Notes under the pieces: model-generated
The model's input: only the letters and a program-made list of their open reading frames with translations
What the model was told of the DNA's origin: nothing
Databases searched by the model: none
In this document: positions 50,994 through 61,081 of the stretch, piece after piece
Layout of the letters: each line of letters begins with the position of its first letter
How positions within the stretch are numbered: position 1 is the first letter of the stretch
Made by a program: the position numbers and the translations under genes
Source of the DNA: an uncultured Desulfobacter sp.
Lineage (GTDB): Bacteria; Desulfobacterota; Desulfobacteria; Desulfobacterales; Desulfobacteraceae
Direction: 5' to 3'
Assembly (NCBI RefSeq): GCF_963677125.1
Contig: NZ_OY781882.1
Coordinates: 5,974,501 to 6,038,500 of the forward strand
DNA: 64,000 nucleotides

Positions 50994-53705
50994 TTATCGA
51001 CCATATCGAATTTTAATTTTTTTCTTTCCTTGCTGAATTTCGATGGTAGGACGTCCATCCGAACTATTAGGTCTTACATTAATTCTAAGTCCATCAGGGA
51101 GGATTCCGATTCGTCCTCCGTTTGGAAGATTCCTGACATCCGTAGGATCTAAGGAATCAAAATCACCATTTGCAGTGTCGAAGTTACCTTCTTTTTCACG
51201 TTGATCTGTCCTACCTTTTGTTTTCCGGCCTTTAGTAGTGCCTTCGACCGGACAGGTATCATTCCCCTCTTCGGTGCTTTCATTCCAAAGTTGATTTCCA
51301 ATCCATTGACCAATATCTGCTGCAATCGGGGTGCCGTTATATATAATCCCTCCAGCTATTGCCGTAACTATAATATAAGCAGCAGGCCCCGTTAAAACGC
51401 CTCCGTCAATAAACAATCCATATCGATCCGTATAGTTGATGGGATTCGCATTTGCGTAGAGAAAGGGGTTGATCCCACCGGTTAACCCAATAGGATTAGG
51501 GGTAAGGTAACGACCCGTCTCCGGATCATAATGCCTGTGCCAATTGTAGTGCAACCCGGTTTCACTGTCAAAATACTGTCCCGGAAACCGCAAATTATTC
51601 TCAACGGTACTTACGGTAATGCTAACTTTACCAAAGGGATAATAATACGCCTGCCAGACAGTTTGTCCGGCACTGTCGGTAAGAAGAACCGGTGTGCCGA
51701 GGTGGTTGGTGTGATAAAAGTAGATATAACCGAAGTCCCGTATATTATCATGGCCAGGGGTAAATTTTCCAGGTAGATATACTCTTTTAATACTGTCCCG
51801 TCGATTGAGCTTTCACAAATCAGGTTGCCGTTGAGGTCATAATGGTACAGGGTGGTTGAACTTCCGGCTGTTTTCTGGGTTCGCAGGCCTGACGCATTAT
51901 ACTCATAGGCGGCGATGACATCACCGTTTTGTTTGACTGTTGAAAGCCGGTTATCCTGAAAATATTCAAAGGCCAGGTCTCCCTTGCCTGTTATATTGCC
52001 GTTGGCATCGTAGGAAAGGGTTGTGGACACCTGGCTGTTGACCAGACTGCTCAGTTTATTGGATTCCGTGACATAGCCGTACTCGTTATCGGGAATAACA
52101 GGCGTAAAACTGCCGAGGTCGGCCAATGCATCCGTCATGGAAGCCACATTCCCCGTCGGGTTATAGGTATAGGAAAGGCCGATTGAACCGGGAACAGATA
52201 TGGCACCCGGCCGGTATTGGGTATCATGGGTCCGGGTCTCTGTCTTTCCGTTACTGAAGGTCGCAGCCTTGACAGGCCCGAACGGCTCATAGGCAATATC
52301 AGAAACCAGGGTCTGAGTGGTGCCGCCATAGGATGTCGCCACAGAGGAAATATTGCCGGTTGCGTCCCTGGCAAAGGTTACAACCCGGCCTCCGGGATAA
52401 GTGACAGAGGTTATTTTACCGCTATTGTCATAAGCATAGGCGGTGTTAAATGTAACGCTCTCCACGGTTGTGGCAACCGATGTCCGTCGGCCAAGGGTAT
52501 CATAGGAGTGGGACGTTGTACCGGACGGATCACTGATCCCGGTTATTTTTCCCATTCCATTGGTGCCCTGGTCGTAGGTGCAGGTGATGTTGCGGGTATT
52601 GTCCCCGGTATAGGAGATCCCGGTCAGGCGATTTTGTGCGTCGTAATCATAACCTGTCGTCTGACCGGCATTGTCCGTTCGGGTTTTAAGGTTACCGGCC
52701 TCGTCATAGGCATAGGTGGTGGTGCCGGTCTCAGAGGAGACCTGCTTGACGATCCGCCCTGCGTCATCATAGGTATACGCGGTGGCCGGCCCCTTGGGAT
52801 CGGTGACAAGCGTCAGGTTTCTCATGGTGTCATAACCGTAAGTGGTGATCGCATTTTGGGAGTCATTAATTTTTGTTGCGGTCTGGATAATCCGGCTCAA
52901 AGTGTCATATTCATATTCTGTCCAGGAGCCCGACGGCCCGGTTATTTTAGTCAGATTTCCATTGGTGTATTCATATTCGGTTTCAAGATTTTGAGTATCT
53001 GCCTGGTTGGGTACAAGAGTTTTCCATGGTTTCCCGGCAGAAAGGGCCGTATTGTTAGCGGGATCGCCATAGTCCCAACCCAGATACCAGGTCCGGGTAG
53101 CCTGGCCGCTGTTCAGGGTTTCTGAAATCAGATTGTAGTTGATATCGTATGCATAGGAGAGATATTCTCCGGCAGGGTTGGTAATGGTTTCAGGCAGGCC
53201 GTGGTCACTGTTGTATTCATACTGCAATGTTCGTCCGGCCCTGTCGGTCAGGCTTTTGAGTGATCCTGCCGCCGTATATTCCAGGGATTCGGTTACTCCA
53301 TCCGTGATAGCGGTCAGCAGGCGGTTCCGGCCGTCATAGGTGAAAACCGTTTCAATATTATTGGCATCAACGATTTGGCCGGGGTTCCCGGCATTGTCAT
53401 AGTCTGCGAACCGGACACTGCCTGTAACCGGGCTGGTAACAAGTAAAAGATTGCCGGTACTTGAATCATACTCAAAGACAACGGTATCTCCAGTACCGCT
53501 GTTTGGACCGTCAACACTTGAGATCTGTCCTTTTGAGTTGTAGGTCAAAGTTGTGACATACTCAAAAGCTGTTACTGATCCTGCACTGTCAAGGGTATAG
53601 CCTTGCAGGATGATTCGGTGAATATTATTGGTGGGATTTTCATTGGGGGTATCGGTATCCCCGTCTGCTGACGGGTCGTCATAATCCCAGGTCATTAATC
53701 TTGCA
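50994..53705 (-). pseudogene. RHS polymorphic toxin, 5'-truncated and frameshifted
   Basis: Over 700 codons of YD/RHS repeats (such as GYDYDAQNRLTGISY and YTYDDAGRIVKQVSS) run on the minus strand from about 53705. The frame is lost at a CCC run (51737-51739): one G more on the coding strand would restore GDFGYIYFYHTNHLGTPVLL, and the new frame continues through RFPGQYFDSETGLHYNWHRH to the end at 50994. The toxin tip after DRYGL carries LPNGGRIGILPDGLRINVRP and SDGRPTIEIQ, a small domain I cannot assign. The 5' part is missing, cut by the IS21 element. Confidence 0.88.
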
Positions 53706-53910
53706 ACAGCTTGAAAATAAAGAAGATAATAATCAAAAAATGCAAATGCGTTACAAGATCTTTTATCGGCGCAACCGCCTGTTATCATAGGCTTAATATC
53801 GAATTTTATCGGTTCACCGTTACAAGATGACATCGCTAATACCCTCCTTGCAATGCAACAATCCGGACAGGACATTTTATGTCTGCAATCCAACAAACAA
53901 GGAGAAAACA

Positions 53911-54278
53911 GTGATTGTAAAAACCCCGTCTTGAAACATCGTATTCGCAAGGTTCCCAAAAGCTTCAGCTGGATTGATCACCGACTGGTCAGGGATCGGC
54001 ATATTGACAACATTACCCACAGCCAGGCGGCACTATACCTATTCCTGGTCTGTGTCGCAGATGACAAAGGCTTGAGCTATTACGGAGATCCGGCTCTTAT
54101 GCAAAAGCTTGGAATGGATCAAAACTGCTTTAACGAAGCCCGGTCCGGATTGATCAGCAATGGTCTTATTGCCTGGCAGAAACCCATTTACCAGGTGCTG
54201 TCCCTTGAACCGATCGTCAATGTTGCCCGGACAGGTTCGATGATGAGTTTGCAAGATATCCTGAGAGGTATTCAATGA
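53911..54278 (+). CDS. IS21-associated accessory winged-helix-like protein (probable 5' frameshift)
   Basis: From TTG 53931 the frame gives LKHRIRKVPKSFSWIDHRLV and continues with QAALYLFLVCVADDKGLSYY and LGMDQNCFNEARSGLISNGL, ending 54278 in an ATGA overlap with istA. AAGGAG before GTG 53911 gives MIVKTPS and then a stop; one missing base near 53930 would join both. The look is of a small winged-helix DNA-binding protein. I believe similar proteins precede istA in other deltaproteobacterial IS21-like elements. Its role in transposition is not known. Confidence 0.6.
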
Positions 54279-55745
54279 TCGATTATGAAACCTATGTACG
54301 GATCAGGAATTATTTTACCCGGGACGGTTTAAATTACACACAGATCGCTGATGAATTGGATCTGGATCACAGAACCGTTGCCAAATGGTCCAATGAAGAA
54401 CGATACCTGCCCAGAAAGTCTGCAAAAAAGGAGAGCAAGCTGGACCCGTTCAAAAATGAAATTGTCCGGATGCTTGAAACCCATGCGTATACGGCAAGGC
54501 AGATATACCAGCGTATACAGGAAAACGGATTTAACGGTGGCATCACCATCGTGACCGATTATGTTCGTAAAATTCGTCCGCCTAAGGTAACTGCGTATTT
54601 AAAACTGGTGTTCGCCCCCGGCGAATGTGCCCAGGTGGACTGGGGAAGCTTTGGTAATGTACGGGTCGGTTCCACCAGCCGAAGGTTAAGCTTTTTTGTC
54701 ATGGTTTTGTGCCATAGCCGCATGATGTATGTTGAATTTACGGTTTCTCAGACCATGGAGCATTTTTTAGGATGCCATCAAAACGCTTTTAATTTCTTTG
54801 GCTGCGTGCCGCAAAAAGTCATGGTGGATAATCTTAAATCAGCGGTACTCAAAAGGACCATTGGTAAAGATCCGGTATTTAATCCACGATATATGGATTT
54901 TTCCAAGTATTACGGGTTCAAGATCGTTCCGTGCAATGTGGGCAAAGGCAATGAAAAAGGAATCGTTGAAAATGCAGTGGGGTATGTGAAGAAGAACCTG
55001 CTCAATGGTTTGGAAATCTCTGATTTTAAAATCATGGCGCCGCTGGTTCAACATTGGCTTGATACTGTGGCTAATATCAGGAATCACGGAGAAACCGGCA
55101 TAAGGCCCGTGGATATGTTTGAGCAGGAACGGCCAATGCTTCAGCCTTTGCCCATTGAGCCTTATGACATCGGCATCGTTAAGCAGGTCCGGGCATCCAG
55201 GCAGTTCAGGGTAACCATTGATGCCAACCGGTACAGTGTGCCGGCGCAATTAGCCGGTGTTGCCCTGACGGCAAAACGGTATCCGGACCGGTTATGTTTT
55301 TATCACGAAAACAAACTGGTGGCCCGGCATGTCAGAAGCTATGACCGGCGGCAGGATTATGAACACCCGGACCACCCCAAAGCACTACTGGCACACCGCA
55401 AAAAAGCTAAGGATCAGAAGATTTTTATGCGATTTGTAAGCCTGTCTGATAAAGCTCAGGAATATTACCGGCAAATGGAACAGCGTCGGATGAATCCATT
55501 CCACCATATCAGGCAAATCGTGGCGTTATCTGAAATCTATCCTGAAACGCAGGTAGCGACGAGCCATTGAAGATGCCTTCCATTTTAAAGCTTTTTCCTG
55601 TGACTATATTGCCAATCTTTTAGAACAGCGATCCAGGCAGGTTCAAGAGCCCGGAGCGCTTCATCTAACCCGAAACAGTGACCTACTGGAGATGACCCTC
55701 AAACACCCGGACCTGTCCGTTTACGATATTGGAGGGAAAAAATGA
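54275..55745 (+). pseudogene. istA: IstA transposase, frameshifted near its 3' end
   Basis: About 490 codons. An N-terminal helix-turn-helix (DGLNYTQIADELDLDHRTVA) precedes the DDE core with D in CAQVDWGSFG, D in KVMVDNLKSAV, and E in NEKGIVENAVGYV. The frame ends at 55570, but removing one A near 55559 gives RAIEDAFHFKAFSCDYIANL and carries on to TGA 55743-55745, overlapping istB by ATGA. The restored length fits IstA. As it stands it loses its last 60 residues, which probably impairs it. Confidence 0.88.
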
Positions 55746-56473
55746 CTGAGATCAATGAACTTCTGTCCTATTTGAAATTACCTTTTATCCGTGAAAACTA
55801 TGAAGCCATGGCAAAGACAGCGACCCTGAAACAATGGGATCATATCCAATATTTATCAAAACTGGTAAAACAAGAATCCGACCTGCGCAGGGATCGGTGT
55901 ATCCAACGCAGAATAAAGCAGGCTCGGTTCCCGGTGGTTAAAACCATGGATGATTTTAACTGGTCCTGGCCTAAAAAGATCAATCAAGCGCAGATAAAAA
56001 ACCTGTTTCGCCTTAAATGTATTGAAGAAAAGAGCAATGTCATTTTTATTGGTTCAGTCGGGGTGGGTAAAACCCATATTGCCACAGCGCTGGGATATCA
56101 AGCCTGTTTGAAAAACAACAGCGTATTGTTTACTTCAGCTATAGATGCGGTGAATAACCTGATTGCAGCCCAGCACACCGGGCAGTTGAAACAGGAACTA
56201 AAAAAGTACCTCAAGCCGTCTTTACTGATCATGGATGAACTCGGGTATCTTCCCATTGATAAAAATGGTGCTGATCTACTGTTCCAAATCATCAGTGAAC
56301 GATACGAGCGTGGTTCGATCGTCATCACGACCAACCGGGTGTTTAAAGAGTGGCCTGAAATCTTCAATAATGACAGCACCCTGACATCAGCACTGTTGGA
56401 TCGCCTGCTGCACCACACGGAAGCCGTATTGATTGAGGGTGACAGCTATCGAATGAAAAAAAGAATAGAATAA
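55742..56473 (+). CDS. istB: IstB ATPase, IS21 helper
   Basis: 243 aa, DnaC-like AAA+ ATPase. Walker A GSVGVGKTHIATALG, Walker B LLIMDELGYLPIDKNG and VITTNRVFKEW are diagnostic. IstB picks target DNA and activates IstA. It overlaps the restored istA frame by 4 bp and is intact. Confidence 0.95.
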   Translation: MTEINELLSYLKLPFIRENYEAMAKTATLKQWDHIQYLSKLVKQESDLRRDRCIQRRIKQARFPVVKTMDDFNWSWPKKINQAQIKNLFRLKCIEEKSNVIFIGSVGVGKTHIATALGYQACLKNNSVLFTSAIDAVNNLIAAQHTGQLKQELKKYLKPSLLIMDELGYLPIDKNGADLLFQIISERYERGSIVITTNRVFKEWPEIFNNDSTLTSALLDRLLHHTEAVLIEGDSYRMKKRIE

Positions 56474-56495
56474 TCGTTAAAAACGACGGTCTGGT

Positions 56496-56529
56496 GCCGG
56501 TCTGGAGAAGAACCAGACCGGCCTTTTTG
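56496..56529 (+). terminator. Terminator after istB
   Basis: GCCGGTCTGG (56496-56505) pairs exactly with CCAGACCGGC (56513-56522), followed by CTTTTTGG. Confidence 0.85.
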
Positions 56530-56618
56530 GGCTATACATTTTCAAACCGGTTATTTGGTGGCATTTTCATGCCGATGCTAACACCAGGAAACTCAAAAAA
56601 GGGCTGATAAAGGAAATC

Positions 56619-56861
56619 ATGAACGAGGTTGCGGATAATTATGATTATTCTCAGACCTTGGACATCCCTATCGAAGGGCTCATAGGAGTTGAAGAACAAT
56701 CCACTACGGCAGGCATTCGTAGCCTTTCTGAGATGGCATCCTATATTGAAAATTTCTATTCCGACAACCTGTTCCATTTTGACACCCTGAAAAAGCCATA
56801 CCCTGAAATCGTAGATCAGGAATTACAGTTTGTTGACCAACTTATAGATGACCAAGCCTGA
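56619..56861 (+). CDS. Small hypothetical protein in transposon debris
   Basis: 80 aa, acidic, no family recognised. It starts MNEVADNYDYSQTLDIPIEG and includes STTAGIRSLSEMASYIENFY. No ribosome site is clear (AAAGGAA 10 bp upstream). It lies between the IS21 element and transposase remnants and may be a fragment of a larger broken gene. Confidence 0.35.
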   Translation: MNEVADNYDYSQTLDIPIEGLIGVEEQSTTAGIRSLSEMASYIENFYSDNLFHFDTLKKPYPEIVDQELQFVDQLIDDQA

Positions 56862-56955
56862 TTGCGCCTGATGGATACTCCCCAGCCCATAGGGATATTC
56901 AACCCTATCAGCTTTTTCGGATGGAGCTTCTGAAAATCGTGTCCCTTCGGTAAAC

Positions 56956-57234
56956 ATGCTCAAGGGAATTTTTTTAGGGTATCGATTTCAAAGAAATTTT
57001 GCCCAGGCTTTGTCAAAAGTAAAGGATGTGATCCCTCTCTTGTTTCTCAAGCCTTTAGAGACCGTGACCAAGTTGATATCCGATATTCATGAGATAGTGG
57101 TAAAAACTATTGAGCCTGTAAGGCCGGGTCGTAAATATCCGAGAAATTTTAATAAAAGGGGTAGCCGTTTCCACCATGGATACTACCGCTCCGTTAAGTT
57201 AATGACATTGAGGCCGCGCTCACTGGTTGGATAA
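56956..57234 (+). pseudogene. Possible transposase C-terminal remnant
   Basis: 92 codons. The segment IVVKTIEPVRPGRKYPRNFN with a basic end resembles the tail of IS4-type transposases, but the catalytic part is absent. The frame runs into the IS66 remnant at 57.2 kb. Weak call. Confidence 0.4.
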
Positions 57235-57643
57235 ACAACTTAATGAACATCTGGTGGAACCGAATTCCGGCCTGGGCAAGGCCATCGCCTATATGATTAA
57301 ACATTGGCCGGAGTTAAGCCGGTTTTTAAAAGTGCCTGGTGCTCCCCTGGATAACAACATTTGCGAACGCAGCCTGAAACGAAGTATCCTGCATCGGAAA
57401 AACTCACTATTTTATAAAACAGAACATGGCGCCTTTGTTGGTGATATGTTCATGAGCCTGATCCAGACCTGTAATCTGATGAAGGTCAATCCATTTGATT
57501 ATCTGATTACATTGCTGAATAACGCAACGGAACTTAGAACTGATCCTTCCCGGTGGATGCCTTGGAATTACAAAACCGCGTCAGCGTATTATAATCGCAG
57601 CATACCCGCCCCCTCCCCCCTCTTTTGTGACGAATTTAGCTGA
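57204..57643 (+). pseudogene. IS66-type transposase (TnpC) 3' remnant
   Basis: Reads AHWLDKQLNEHLVEP, then GLGKAIAYMIKHWPELSRFL, APLDNNICERSLKRSILHRK (with the last catalytic Glu), NSLFYKTEHGAFVGDMFMSL and DPSRWMPWNY, the C-terminal quarter of an IS66 TnpC. The 5' three quarters and tnpA/tnpB are missing. It begins abruptly near 57,204, where it joins the previous remnant. Confidence 0.85.
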
Positions 57644-57722
57644 GTTGCCCTAAAAAATCATTTGTGCATGTTTACCGAAAGGACACGACCTTCTGAATAG
57701 CACCTGCCAAAACAAATAACGA

Positions 57723-57754
57723 AAAGGCAGAGCCAAATAAATAGCCCTGCCTTT
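57723..57754 (-). terminator. Terminator of the PEP-CTERM gene
   Basis: On the minus strand AAAGGCAGGGC pairs with GCTCTGCCTTT (one G-U pair), ending in TTTT, 24 bp beyond the stop codon. Confidence 0.75.
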
Positions 57755-57777
57755 GAAGTGTTATTAACAAAATAAAA

Positions 57778-58461
57778 CTATGCTGTTTTCTTTCTACGGA
57801 CACCCGCAAGACCAAGAAGACCAGATGCCAAAAGGAGTAATGCGGATGGTACGGGTACTGAGGCTCCAACTACTGAGGCTTCACCAATTTGATCGAAATT
57901 GATATTATCTATACCTATATTCCAATTGTCCCCCCATCGAATAGTTAGCTCAGTCCCCATAACGACCGGATAAAAGCTTGAATGTGCATCATCCTCCACT
58001 TGAATCTGCAGAGCAGATGCAGTCCAAACTATGTTTCCTGCATCGTCCACTATTTCAAGTAAGTCTAAAGTGTTATCTCCTTGGCCAAATCCAGCCATAT
58101 CAAAACTATTTATACTAACTTGGTAACCCAAATCAGCAGTGAATGTGATTTCTGCTATACTGTCGTTATTGTCGGCATATGCCACTTTGACTAAATCGCC
58201 ATAGCCAGTATTCCATGCTTCAAGATAAGCATTGCTACCTACAGTATTATACGAAACGTTAATATTGGGAGTGAATCCATTGCCCATTTCATAGGAACCA
58301 TACGCATCGTTTGGAGTTGAGACGCTGTCTCCATAGTTTCCATCAATGGGGTCATAATTATAAGCAGATAAACCATCAAAAGTTAGTATTGTTGCATTAG
58401 CCGTCCCTGACAATAAGCCAATAATTAGAAATAGTAATAATAATTTTAACTTTTTCTTCAT
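57778..58461 (-). CDS. PEP-CTERM sorting-domain protein
   Basis: 227 aa. The signal peptide (LLLLFLIIGLLSGTANA) is cut near residue 23; the mature part is Asp/Asn/Tyr-rich and beta-like, a plausible surface or matrix protein. The C-terminus is a sorting signal: VPVPSALLLLASGLLGLAGV followed by RRKKTA. The variant VPVPS in place of VPEP is common in deltaproteobacteria. Exosortase (EpsH/XrtA type) would remove the tail; none is in the window. AAGGAG precedes the ATG, and a sigma-54 promoter lies at 58550-58565. Confidence 0.92.
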   Translation of the reverse strand: MKKKLKLLLLFLIIGLLSGTANATILTFDGLSAYNYDPIDGNYGDSVSTPNDAYGSYEMGNGFTPNINVSYNTVGSNAYLEAWNTGYGDLVKVAYADNNDSIAEITFTADLGYQVSINSFDMAGFGQGDNTLDLLEIVDDAGNIVWTASALQIQVEDDAHSSFYPVVMGTELTIRWGDNWNIGIDNINFDQIGEASVVGASVPVPSALLLLASGLLGLAGVRRKKTA

Positions 58462-58549
58462 AACATCTCCTTAGTATCTTTAGTATTTTCAAAATGTAAA
58501 AGGCCCTCCAATAGAGCCACTATTTTGGTTTTATCAACAGCAAAGATTC

Positions 58550-58565
58550 AGCAATATTTATACCA
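58550..58565 (-). promoter_or_regulatory. Sigma-54 promoter of the PEP-CTERM gene
   Basis: The minus strand reads TGGTATAAATATTGCT. TGG and TTGCT are exact and the GG-GC spacing is right; the changes C to T at two inner positions are among those tolerated. A start near 58540 would give a leader of about 80 bp. In other bacteria PEP-CTERM genes are often under PrsK/PrsR and sigma-54, which this fits. Confidence 0.75.
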
Positions 58566-58998
58566 TCGTCTCAAAATGGCGTCCTATAAGCTTTTTCAAC
58601 TTTTTTAAAATTTTTTCCATATGATATATGTGGTAAGTTTTTACACATTATTGCATTTTTTTTACATAGTTAATGGCAAATAGCTTCATAATTGTTGATT
58701 GGCGCGGTATGATCCCAAGAAAATGTCACGATATCTTACCTGGATAAAACGAGGTGGAGCCCGGGTGAGGGCGGTCACAAAAAATGATGGAAAAAATAAA
58801 AAAAATGGTCCAGAAAAGTGAGGGAAAGATAAAGGAGCCCCCTCACGTTCTTTGGCCAGTTCGTCGATGGAGGCTCCTGCCACATTAACCCTAAATGGCA
58901 GGACGCATGGTACCATTAAACATACTTACCCAACAATCATTATTCATTCTTCTTCATCAAATAGATCTTAATTTGGCAAAGCAGGTAAAAAATAAACG
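58566..58998. other. Intergenic region; left end of the next transposon probably inside
   Basis: About 430 bp. The first part is AT-rich upstream sequence of the PEP-CTERM gene. From about 58,700 GC rises and the sequence has the look of transposon end DNA (TGTCACGATATCTTACC near 58721; GTGAGGGCGGTCACA near 58764). I could not match it to an inverse copy on the right of the transposon. A minus-strand frame at 58686-58916 is low-complexity and not convincing. Confidence 0.45.
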
Positions 58999-59466
58999 TT
59001 GCCCTATTGTGGGGGGCCGCTGCATTTTGCCAATTACCTGCGTAAACCTCGGAGCGGTCCTGTAGATCTACCGGAACAATTTCAAATTCGTTACAGCCTT
59101 TGCTGCGACCGTGAGGCTTGTCGTCGCCGAGTCGTTCCTCCGTCGGTCAGATTCTGGGGGCGACGGGTTTATTGGGCGCCTGTAGTATTGTTGCTCACCG
59201 CCCTCCGTCAGGGGAAAAATCCTGACGCTACCCTGGAGCGGCTCAAGGGTGTTTGCGGCGTATGGCGTTCTACCGTCAATCGCTGGAGAGACTATTTTCT
59301 TGAAATTTTCCCTGACAGCCGATCCTGGCTTCAACTTGAAGGGCATATTATGGTCAAGGCAACCAACCGCCTGATTCATGATTTGTTAACCTTGTATTAT
59401 CAAAGAATACAGTCACCGGAATCAGCCTTGATCAAGTGTCTTCAAGTATTGGCCCTGGGGCCTTGA
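58999..59466 (+). CDS. Zinc-ribbon/HTH-like accessory transposon protein
   Basis: 155 aa from TTG 58999, right after a TAA. It has PYCGGPLHFANYLRKPRSGP at the start and SLCCDREACRRRVVPPSVRF, giving CxxG and CCxxxxC metal-site residues, then FWGRRVYWAPVVLLLTALRQ and a helix-turn-helix-like part (TLERLKGVCGVWRSTVNRWR). It is similar to a family of unknown function (I think DUF6431) found before transposase-ATPase pairs. It may bind transposon ends. The name of the family should be checked. Confidence 0.65.
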   Translation: MPYCGGPLHFANYLRKPRSGPVDLPEQFQIRYSLCCDREACRRRVVPPSVRFWGRRVYWAPVVLLLTALRQGKNPDATLERLKGVCGVWRSTVNRWRDYFLEIFPDSRSWLQLEGHIMVKATNRLIHDLLTLYYQRIQSPESALIKCLQVLALGP

Positions 59467-59629
59467 CAGCCTCGCAAACTGAGGGCTTGCCCCGTACGGA
59501 AGTGGTCACGCAAAAGTTGGGCCGCTGTCAGGGACGATTTCTTCAGTTAAAAGGAGTTCATTCACGGTTTTGCCCCCGTTCGCCCCTATGGTGGGGGCCG
59601 GAGGAAGCAAACCGGTAAGGACAGACTCA

Positions 59630-61081
59630 ATGAATGATACTCAAATGCCTGTTTGGCGACGCTGGGGGCAATTTAGATTCTCAGTGATTGGTGAACTGTT
59701 GTCCAGTCCACCTCCCCAGGGACAGTTACAGCCTGCACTTCAGAGGCTTTCACAAAAAATTTATCAGCACCCTATTGATTCGAATCAAAAGTTGACTTTG
59801 GGCGCATCAACAATTGAACGATGGTTCTATAAAGCCAGAAACGCAGATGATCCTGTGGCTGTGCTGGGCCGCAGGCCCCGGTCCGATGCCGGAATCCGCT
59901 GGTCCATGCCGGATGGGCTGTTCAAAGAACTGAAAGCTCAATATGCAAAGTATCCCCGCTGGAGTGTACAATTGCACTATGACAACCTGAAAGTTGTAGC
60001 GGCACAGAAACCGGAACTTGGGGATATGCCCAGTTACAAGACGATATTACGCTGTATGCGGGATAACGGCTGGCGGCGGTCCCATGAACCGGCTCAACCG
60101 ACCCGGGGACAGATACGGGCAGCTGCCCGACTGGAAAATCGGGAGGTAAGGGGGTATGAAGTAGATTATCTTCATGGGCTCTGGCATCTGGATTTCCACC
60201 ATGCAAAGCTTCGCATCCTGGACGCATCAGGGGCCTGGTATCAACCCATGGCCCTTGCCATTCTTGATGACCATTCCCGGATCTGCTGCCACCTGCAGTT
60301 TTATCTGGCTGAAACCGCTGAATGTCTTGTCCACGGTTTAATTCAGGCGTTTATGAAACGAGGGTTACCCAGGGCATTGATGAGCGATAACGGCGCAGCT
60401 ATGCTCGCCGAAGAGACCACGCAGGGCCTGGCACGTCTGGGTATAGAACACAAAACAACTTTGCCGTACTCACCCTATCAGAACGGGAAGCAGGAAGTGT
60501 TCTGGGCTCAGCTTGAAGGGCGGTTCCTGGAACTTTTACGTAAACAGGAAGATTTAAAGCTCTCTTTTCTCAACCAGGCAGCGCAGGCCTGGGTCGAGCA
60601 GGATTACCATCGCCGATTTAACCGGGAAATGAATGCAACCCCTTTAGAACGCCTTATCAACGATAAAAGTGTTGCCCGCAATATACCTGCTGAAACCCGG
60701 GATCTTCATTTTGCCTTTACCCGCAGAATAACACGGAAAATAAGACACAGTGATAACACAGTGGCCATAGACGGTATTCGTTATGAATTGCCAGCCCGGT
60801 TCGGACATATGCAATCGGCTGTTTTGAGGGCACCAGGCTGGGATAAAAGCCGGATGACCCTGGTCGATCCCCGCACCGAGACCCCGCTTGCACAGCTGCG
60901 GCCACAGGACAAATCTCGCAATGCTTCCGGAGAACGCCGGGTTATTTCATCACAGGAACCGGCAGCAACATCCGTTGAGCCAACTGGACAACCAGCTCTG
61001 CTGAAAAAATGGATGGCTGAGTACGCAGCCACAGGTCTTCCACCGGCCTACCTGCCTAAAGAGGAGAATACCATTGAATAA
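59630..61081 (+). CDS. Mu/Tn5053-type DDE transposase
   Basis: 483 aa from ATG 59630; the frame is open 60 bp further. An N-terminal helix-turn-helix (LGASTIERWFYKARN) precedes an integrase core: D in LWHLDFHHAKLRILDASG, D in PRALMSDNGAAMLAEE, and E in YQNGKQEVFWAQLEGRFLEL, spaced as in rve enzymes. The C-terminal Mu-transposase-like beta-barrel (IDGIRYELPARFGHMQSAVL) follows. The ATPase gene starts inside its last codons. It appears intact. Confidence 0.9.
   Translation: MNDTQMPVWRRWGQFRFSVIGELLSSPPPQGQLQPALQRLSQKIYQHPIDSNQKLTLGASTIERWFYKARNADDPVAVLGRRPRSDAGIRWSMPDGLFKELKAQYAKYPRWSVQLHYDNLKVVAAQKPELGDMPSYKTILRCMRDNGWRRSHEPAQPTRGQIRAAARLENREVRGYEVDYLHGLWHLDFHHAKLRILDASGAWYQPMALAILDDHSRICCHLQFYLAETAECLVHGLIQAFMKRGLPRALMSDNGAAMLAEETTQGLARLGIEHKTTLPYSPYQNGKQEVFWAQLEGRFLELLRKQEDLKLSFLNQAAQAWVEQDYHRRFNREMNATPLERLINDKSVARNIPAETRDLHFAFTRRITRKIRHSDNTVAIDGIRYELPARFGHMQSAVLRAPGWDKSRMTLVDPRTETPLAQLRPQDKSRNASGERRVISSQEPAATSVEPTGQPALLKKWMAEYAATGLPPAYLPKEENTIE

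Larger units (their letters stand above)
53706..56570 (+). mobile_element. IS21-family insertion sequence (ends approximate)
   Basis: The element holds an accessory gene, istA and istB in one overlapping set. Its left side interrupts rhs at about 53,705; the right side lies after the istB terminator, near 56,570. GTTACAAGAT occurs twice near the left end (53751 and 53819), as the multiple terminal repeats of IS21 elements do. I could not fix the terminal inverted repeats or target duplication by eye. No rhs sequence reappears on the right, so the insertion was followed by loss of the rhs 5' part. Confidence 0.75.

Noticed and set aside
52217..53125. 302-codon open frame antisense to rhs
   Set aside because: It is the complement of the repetitive YD repeats (Gly/Ile-rich), with no domain and no start context.
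58686..58916. 76-codon minus-strand frame before the three-gene transposon
   Set aside because: Pro/Phe/Ser-rich with no domain; more likely transposon end DNA.
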